Assembly: GCA_050116155.1 (NCBI GenBank)
Contig: JASFPE010000216.1
Coordinates: forward strand, 1 to 8,991
Source: G020353355 sp050116155
Lineage (GTDB): Bacteria; Desulfobacterota; Desulfobacteria; Desulfobacterales; JAHEIW01
Direction of reading: 5' to 3'
Length of the DNA: 8,991 bases
Of this stretch, positions 5,567 to 8,991 are shown one piece after another (the first letter of the stretch is position 1; each line of letters begins with the position of its first letter). Under the pieces are notes generated by a model. The model ran no database searches. It worked only from the letters and a program-made list of their open reading frames with translations, and had not been told where the DNA came from. The translations under genes and the position numbers were made by a program.

Positions 5567-6184
5567 ATGCCGTCTAAAAAGATCACTTACTATTCTGCTA
5601 AGATATTTTTAAAATTTCTTAGTTCGATAAGTCCCAAGAATCCAATTTTATGGGCAGACATAGGGAAGGGAATTAACCTGAGCAGGTCGGCCCACATACA
5701 TGACAGTCGGGCTATATCCCTTGGGAGCAAAGTTTGGGTAGAAAGCCATGTTACCCTATCACCAATGGGAGGAACGATCAGCATTGGTGATAGCACCCAC
5801 ATTTTATCTTATGCCATGCTTAAAGGTTTTGGTGGAAATATTAATATCGGCGATCATTGTACGGTTCATCCGTTTTGTATGTTGTGTGGTGGCGGAGGAT
5901 TGAAGATTGGAAATTCAGTGCGCATTGCGGCACATACGGTAATTATGCCATCCAACCATGTGTTTGAAGATCCGAAAACACCCATACGCCTCCAGGGGAT
6001 TCGGGCAGAAGGAATTATTATTAAAGACGATGTCTGGTTGGGCACTGGCGTCAGAGTTTTAGACGGAATAACGATTGGTAAAGGGAGTATTGTCGGTGCC
6101 GGTGCTGTTGTTACTAAAGATGTTCCAGACTATGCAATCGTTACCGGAGTGCCCGCCCGGGTTACTGGATGGCGAAATAAATGA
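5567..6184 (+). CDS. Hexapeptide-repeat (left-handed beta-helix) acyltransferase
   Basis: A 205-residue soluble transferase likely to O- or N-acetylate a sugar of the glycan or its nucleotide-sugar precursor with acetyl-CoA. Hexapeptide turns run from about residue 48 to 185 (ISLGSKVWVESHV, ISIGDSTHI, INIGDHCTV, LKIGNSVRI, IIKDDVWLGTGVRVLDGITIGKGSIVGAGAVVTKDV), ending in the family's usual DYAIVTGVPARVTGW. H131 within MPSNHVFED is in the position of the catalytic His of Maa/WbbJ-like enzymes. It follows the GT8-like gene after 82 bp and is followed by the GT4 gene after 8 bp. ATG 5567 has only a weak AAAGATG upstream. The exact substrate, and whether the group is acetyl, cannot be read from sequence. 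Confidence 0.88.
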   Translation: MPSKKITYYSAKIFLKFLSSISPKNPILWADIGKGINLSRSAHIHDSRAISLGSKVWVESHVTLSPMGGTISIGDSTHILSYAMLKGFGGNINIGDHCTVHPFCMLCGGGGLKIGNSVRIAAHTVIMPSNHVFEDPKTPIRLQGIRAEGIIIKDDVWLGTGVRVLDGITIGKGSIVGAGAVVTKDVPDYAIVTGVPARVTGWRNK

Positions 6185-6195
6185 AGGATTAATTG
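6183..6195 (+). promoter_or_regulatory. Shine-Dalgarno GAAGGA and TTG start of the GT4 gene
   Basis: GAAGGA (6183-6188) starts within the TGA stop of the acyltransferase and is 4 nt from the TTG at 6193, which is short. The next in-frame ATG (6223) has AGGAAAA directly ahead at a similar short distance. The TTG choice rests on the better purine-rich site and the near-zero gene spacing. Confidence 0.5.
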
Positions 6196-7314
6196 AAACG
6201 ATTCGGCTTTGCTTTAGGAAAAATGTTGTCTCAGCTTTGGCATAGAAGTAAGGGCTTTATAAAAGGCATGGCAATTTCGCTCTCCGATCTGCCATTAGAA
6301 GACATCTATATTTCTTACGGTTACGACCGGCTTCCGAATTCGGAAAAAGCCGCCCATGGAGGAATCATTAAATTTCAGAGGCTCAATGAGATTTTTCCGA
6401 ATACCCCCCGACGATTTAATATTCTTTATCTCGGAAGCAGCAATCGACCGCCTTTTGCCGAGCAACTCTGCTGTATTGCCCGGCGTAAAGGGGCTAAATT
6501 TGTTTGGAATCAAAATGGGGTGGCTTACCCGGCCTGGATGCTATCCGGCTGGGAAGAGGCAAATGCCCAAATGGCCGAGTTTCTGCATAGGGCGGACTAT
6601 GTGTTTTACCAAAGTGAGTTTGCGCGATCATGCGCGAACCGATTCCTAGGAAAAAGAAGAGGCCCATCTGAAATTTTGTATAACGCCGTCGATACAAAGA
6701 TCTTTTGTCCCTCTGCCAAAAGCAAAGATTCAAATTCAATTAGGCTGTTGGTGATCGGATCACAATATCACACTTATCCTTTGGAATCTTCGCTTCGGGC
6801 CTTAGCCCATATAAATAAATCCATCCCGTTTGTTCGAATGACAATTGCCGGAAAAATTGTGGATCATGTATTGAATTCCATGATGAAGCTGATCATCGAT
6901 TTAGGCTTGAAAAATCATGTTAAATTTGTCCCGCCCTTTACACAAAATGAAGCCCTAAAGATATTCCGTCAAAGCGATATTCTCCTTCACACCAAAATTC
7001 AAGATGTTTGTCCCGGAGTCGTCATTGAAGCGATGTCTTGTGGTCTACCAGTGGTTTATTCATTAAGCGGTGGTGTTCCGGAATTAGTAGGAGAATATGG
7101 TGGAGTGGGCGTGCCTACTAACGCCAATTGGGAAGAGCGCGTACCACCTGAACCGGCAGCGTGGGCTGATGCGATTCTAACTGTTGCAGAAGATCTCAAC
7201 CGCTATAGTAAAGCGGCACGGCAACGTGCAGTAGAGTTATTTGATTTTCAGCTTTGGCAAGAAAGGCATCGACAGGTATTTACCGAGTTGCTCGAAGATC
7301 AAGCAAAATCATAA
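6193..7314 (+). CDS. Family GT4 glycosyltransferase (GT-B fold)
   Basis: A probable retaining glycosyltransferase of polysaccharide assembly, cytoplasmic or membrane-peripheral. The 373 residues show a Rossmann-like N-half (RRFNILYLGSSNR, FVWNQNGVAYPAWM, ADYVFYQSEFARSCANRFLG, ILYNAVDTKIF) and the donor-binding C-half: LLVIGS (185-190), IAGKIVD, VKFVPPFTQNEALKIFRQSDILLHTK and DVCPGVVIEAMSCGLPVVYSLSGGVPELV (271-299). In the usual E-x7-E motif the first acid is Asp (D271), paired with E279, a substitution that leaves the motif acidic. The start is a TTG at 6193 with GAAGGA (6183-6188) only 4 nt away and overlapping the previous stop; ATG 6223 is an alternative but would remove the first 10 residues. 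It lies 8 bp after the acyltransferase, so translational coupling is likely. Sugar specificity is unknown. Confidence 0.9.
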   Translation: MKRFGFALGKMLSQLWHRSKGFIKGMAISLSDLPLEDIYISYGYDRLPNSEKAAHGGIIKFQRLNEIFPNTPRRFNILYLGSSNRPPFAEQLCCIARRKGAKFVWNQNGVAYPAWMLSGWEEANAQMAEFLHRADYVFYQSEFARSCANRFLGKRRGPSEILYNAVDTKIFCPSAKSKDSNSIRLLVIGSQYHTYPLESSLRALAHINKSIPFVRMTIAGKIVDHVLNSMMKLIIDLGLKNHVKFVPPFTQNEALKIFRQSDILLHTKIQDVCPGVVIEAMSCGLPVVYSLSGGVPELVGEYGGVGVPTNANWEERVPPEPAAWADAILTVAEDLNRYSKAARQRAVELFDFQLWQERHRQVFTELLEDQAKS

Positions 7315-7315
7315 A

Positions 7316-8077
7316 GTGTTATTCCTACAACCAATCAAAAGGGCAATTAACTGGATACTGAAGAAATTTTTTCAGCTAATTCCCGCAAAACTGCGCCGCT
7401 CCATCGCTGAAAGTTGTATTCGATTCGAGGTTCATGAACCCGCAAAAGACGCCCTTAGTTTTCTCCTCAATCTGGATTCATTAATTTATCAAATCACTGG
7501 CTTTAAATCGATCGACTACAACGGGGGCCGCCACATTAAACATCGGGTGACCGGTTATCATGATTTTTTTGTAACTCGCGTAAAGCCAGATGAACGCGTA
7601 ATAGACATTGGTTGCGGAAAAGGGGAAGTAGCCTATGAGATTGCTACCAAAGCTGGAGGCAGTGTCCTTGGCATTGATTATAATGAGCAGTGGTTAAATT
7701 CTGCAAAGCAGAATTATCAACATCCAAAGCTTGAGTTTATTCTGGAAGACGCGGAACAATATATCCCACATGTTAAGTTTGATACGGTAATACTCTCAAA
7801 TGTATTAGAGCATATCGAAGATAGGGTATCATTTCTTCAAAAGGTTAATCGGCACGTTCATCCCGACCGATTTTTGATACGTGTTCCGTTGTTCAATCGT
7901 GATTGGCGCGTTCCTCTGAAAAAAGAGCTTGGATTGCCGTACTTACTAGACGATACGCATTGCACTGAATATACCCAAGAGTCATTCGAACAGGAGATGG
8001 TTGGTGCCGGGCTGTCAGTGAATCACCTTGAAATTCGATGGGGTGAAATCTGGGCGGAGGTGATTCCCGATGCCTAA
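7316..8077 (+). CDS. Class I SAM-dependent methyltransferase
   Basis: A Rossmann-fold methyltransferase (Methyltransf_11/23-like). Motif I is VIDIGCGKG (95-103), the acidic residue after strand 2 is D121 in VLGIDYN, and FDTVILSNVLEHIED (155-169) is a typical motif II/III region. The first ~75 residues are amphipathic (INWILKKFFQLIPAKLRRSI) and may contact membrane or partner proteins. Given its neighbours it most likely methylates a sugar of the exported glycan, possibly the chain end. The start is uncertain: GTG 7316 begins 1 nt after the GT4 stop but has no Shine-Dalgarno; a TTG at 7241 inside the GT4 gene would add 25 residues. There is no in-frame ATG near the front. The 3' end overlaps the next gene by 8 nt. 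Family call is strong, target inferred. Confidence 0.87.
   Translation: MLFLQPIKRAINWILKKFFQLIPAKLRRSIAESCIRFEVHEPAKDALSFLLNLDSLIYQITGFKSIDYNGGRHIKHRVTGYHDFFVTRVKPDERVIDIGCGKGEVAYEIATKAGGSVLGIDYNEQWLNSAKQNYQHPKLEFILEDAEQYIPHVKFDTVILSNVLEHIEDRVSFLQKVNRHVHPDRFLIRVPLFNRDWRVPLKKELGLPYLLDDTHCTEYTQESFEQEMVGAGLSVNHLEIRWGEIWAEVIPDA
8056..8072 (+). promoter_or_regulatory. Strong Shine-Dalgarno GGAGG for the GT2 gene
   Basis: GGAGG at 8056-8060 lies 9 nt before the ATG at 8070 and within the 3' end of the methyltransferase gene. It is the clearest ribosome binding site of the plus-strand operon and fixes the GT2 start and its 8-nt overlap with the upstream gene. Confidence 0.8.
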
Positions 8078-8991
8078 GATAACGGTGCTGATGTCAGTAT
8101 ACAACGGTTCGCGTTACCTGCGGCAAGCCATCGAGTCTATCCTCTGTCAGACATGGTCGGATTTTGAATACTTGATTATTAATGATGGCTCCACGGATAA
8201 TTCTAGAGATATCGTTCTGTCTTTCGATGATCCCAGAATCCGTCTGGTGGACAACCCATCCAATATCGGGCTGACCAAATCGTTAAATCGAGGCTTGCAA
8301 CTAGCCCAGGCGGAATATATCGCCCGTCAAGATGCCGATGATATCTCATATCCCGAGCGTCTTGAACGACAGGTTCAATTTCTGGATGAATATCCTGATG
8401 TTGCATTGCTCGGTACCCGGGCACGGGCAATTGATGAAAAAGGAAAGTCGCAGAAAGAAAATTTATTGCGTACACCGATAGGTTTGCTCGCGATCCGCTG
8501 GTATTTAATGTTTCAGAATGCATTTATTCATTCCGCAGTGATATTCAGACGGAGTATTATTTGGGAGAAACTGGGGGGTTACGACGAGTCGTTTGTTAGA
8601 GCTCAGGATTATGAGTTGTGGTCAAGGATTGCAAGATTATACGATGTTGCCAACCTGGCAGATGTTCTGCTGGATCATCGGTTTGAATATGGCTCGATAG
8701 TATCACATTTGCCGCTTGCGCTCGCTCCAGAGGAAGATATTGCTCTTACGAATTTGAGAGTTTTTTTAAAATACCCAGATGTTCCAGTTGCATGGGGCCG
8801 CTATATTAATAATTTCAGACGTAAGAATAATTTTGATCAGGGGGAAGACTGGAGGCAGGTGGCCGAAATGTTCGACCAAATAAGCTCAAGGTACTGTCAA
8901 TTGTATCCTGAGGCAAAGTTGAATAAAACTATTCGATCACATTTAGCCGATTACCTTTATTGGCTGGCCTACTATTCCGCGCCCCATAATC
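8070..8991 (+). CDS. Family GT2 glycosyltransferase, 3' end beyond window
   Basis: An inverting GT-A enzyme for glycan assembly. The frame is open for 307 codons to the right edge with no stop. It starts MPKITVLMSVYNGSRYLRQAI, followed by INDGSTD (37-43), NIGLTKSLNRGL (65-76), the metal/donor motif RQDADD (86-91), the acceptor-side IHSAVIFRR (153-161) and AQDYELW (178-184), all typical of GT2 rhamnosyl- or galactosyl-type transferases. ATG 8070 is well supported by GGAGG (8056-8060), 9 nt upstream inside the methyltransferase gene. The ATG lies 8 nt before the end of that gene, so translation is coupled. Such proteins are often 300-350 residues, so little may be missing. Donor sugar not predictable. 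Confidence 0.95.
   Translation, partial: MPKITVLMSVYNGSRYLRQAIESILCQTWSDFEYLIINDGSTDNSRDIVLSFDDPRIRLVDNPSNIGLTKSLNRGLQLAQAEYIARQDADDISYPERLERQVQFLDEYPDVALLGTRARAIDEKGKSQKENLLRTPIGLLAIRWYLMFQNAFIHSAVIFRRSIIWEKLGGYDESFVRAQDYELWSRIARLYDVANLADVLLDHRFEYGSIVSHLPLALAPEEDIALTNLRVFLKYPDVPVAWGRYINNFRRKNNFDQGEDWRQVAEMFDQISSRYCQLYPEAKLNKTIRSHLADYLYWLAYYSAPHN

Noticed and set aside
8203..8523. Minus-strand frame of 106 codons
   Set aside because: Antisense to the GT2 gene, which is open across the region with QDADD and other conserved motifs.

Overview
The window joins two chromosomal modules with opposite orientations. On the minus strand (1-1161) is the head of a division and cell-wall (dcw) cluster: mraZ followed 4 bp later by rsmH (mraW), which runs off the left edge. 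On the plus strand (2148-8991) is a surface-polysaccharide (O-antigen-like) cluster of the ABC-transporter type. The gene content and style suggest a Gram-negative bacterium. A Desulfobacterota/deltaproteobacterial host is my best guess, from the tone of the proteins and the heptanucleotide GGAATGC-type repeats, but no rRNA or other taxonomic marker is present, so this is inference.

Layout: rsmH (partial, complement 1-710); mraZ (complement 715-1161); a mraZ promoter at 1226-1254 and a 10-bp-phased array of TGG boxes (1164-1219) that covers the presumed transcription start, the leader and the ribosome binding site. A second, inverted copy of the boxes lies at 1332-1350. A gene-free stretch of about 980 bp follows. 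The plus-strand genes are then: Wzm-like permease (2148-2981), Wzt-like ATPase with a C-terminal glycan-binding-type domain (3128-4402), AT-rich GT8-like glycosyltransferase (4432-5484), hexapeptide-repeat acyltransferase (5567-6184), GT4 glycosyltransferase (6193-7314), class I SAM methyltransferase (7316-8077) and GT2 glycosyltransferase (8070 to the right edge).

How they work together: the cytoplasmic glycosyltransferases would assemble a lipid-linked glycan, the acyltransferase and methyltransferase would decorate it, and Wzm/Wzt would export the finished chain across the inner membrane. A Wzt carrying a C-terminal domain, together with a methyltransferase in the same operon, suggests the system in which a terminal modification is the export signal.

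The most interesting signals are the regular MraZ-box array overlapping the mraZ translation start, its inverted twin pointing toward the polysaccharide operon, and a family of 7-bp tandem repeats flanking wzm and inserted in frame within wzt. I see no evidence of a wholly new system. The window is mainly a recognisable export cluster with unusual regulatory and repeat features.
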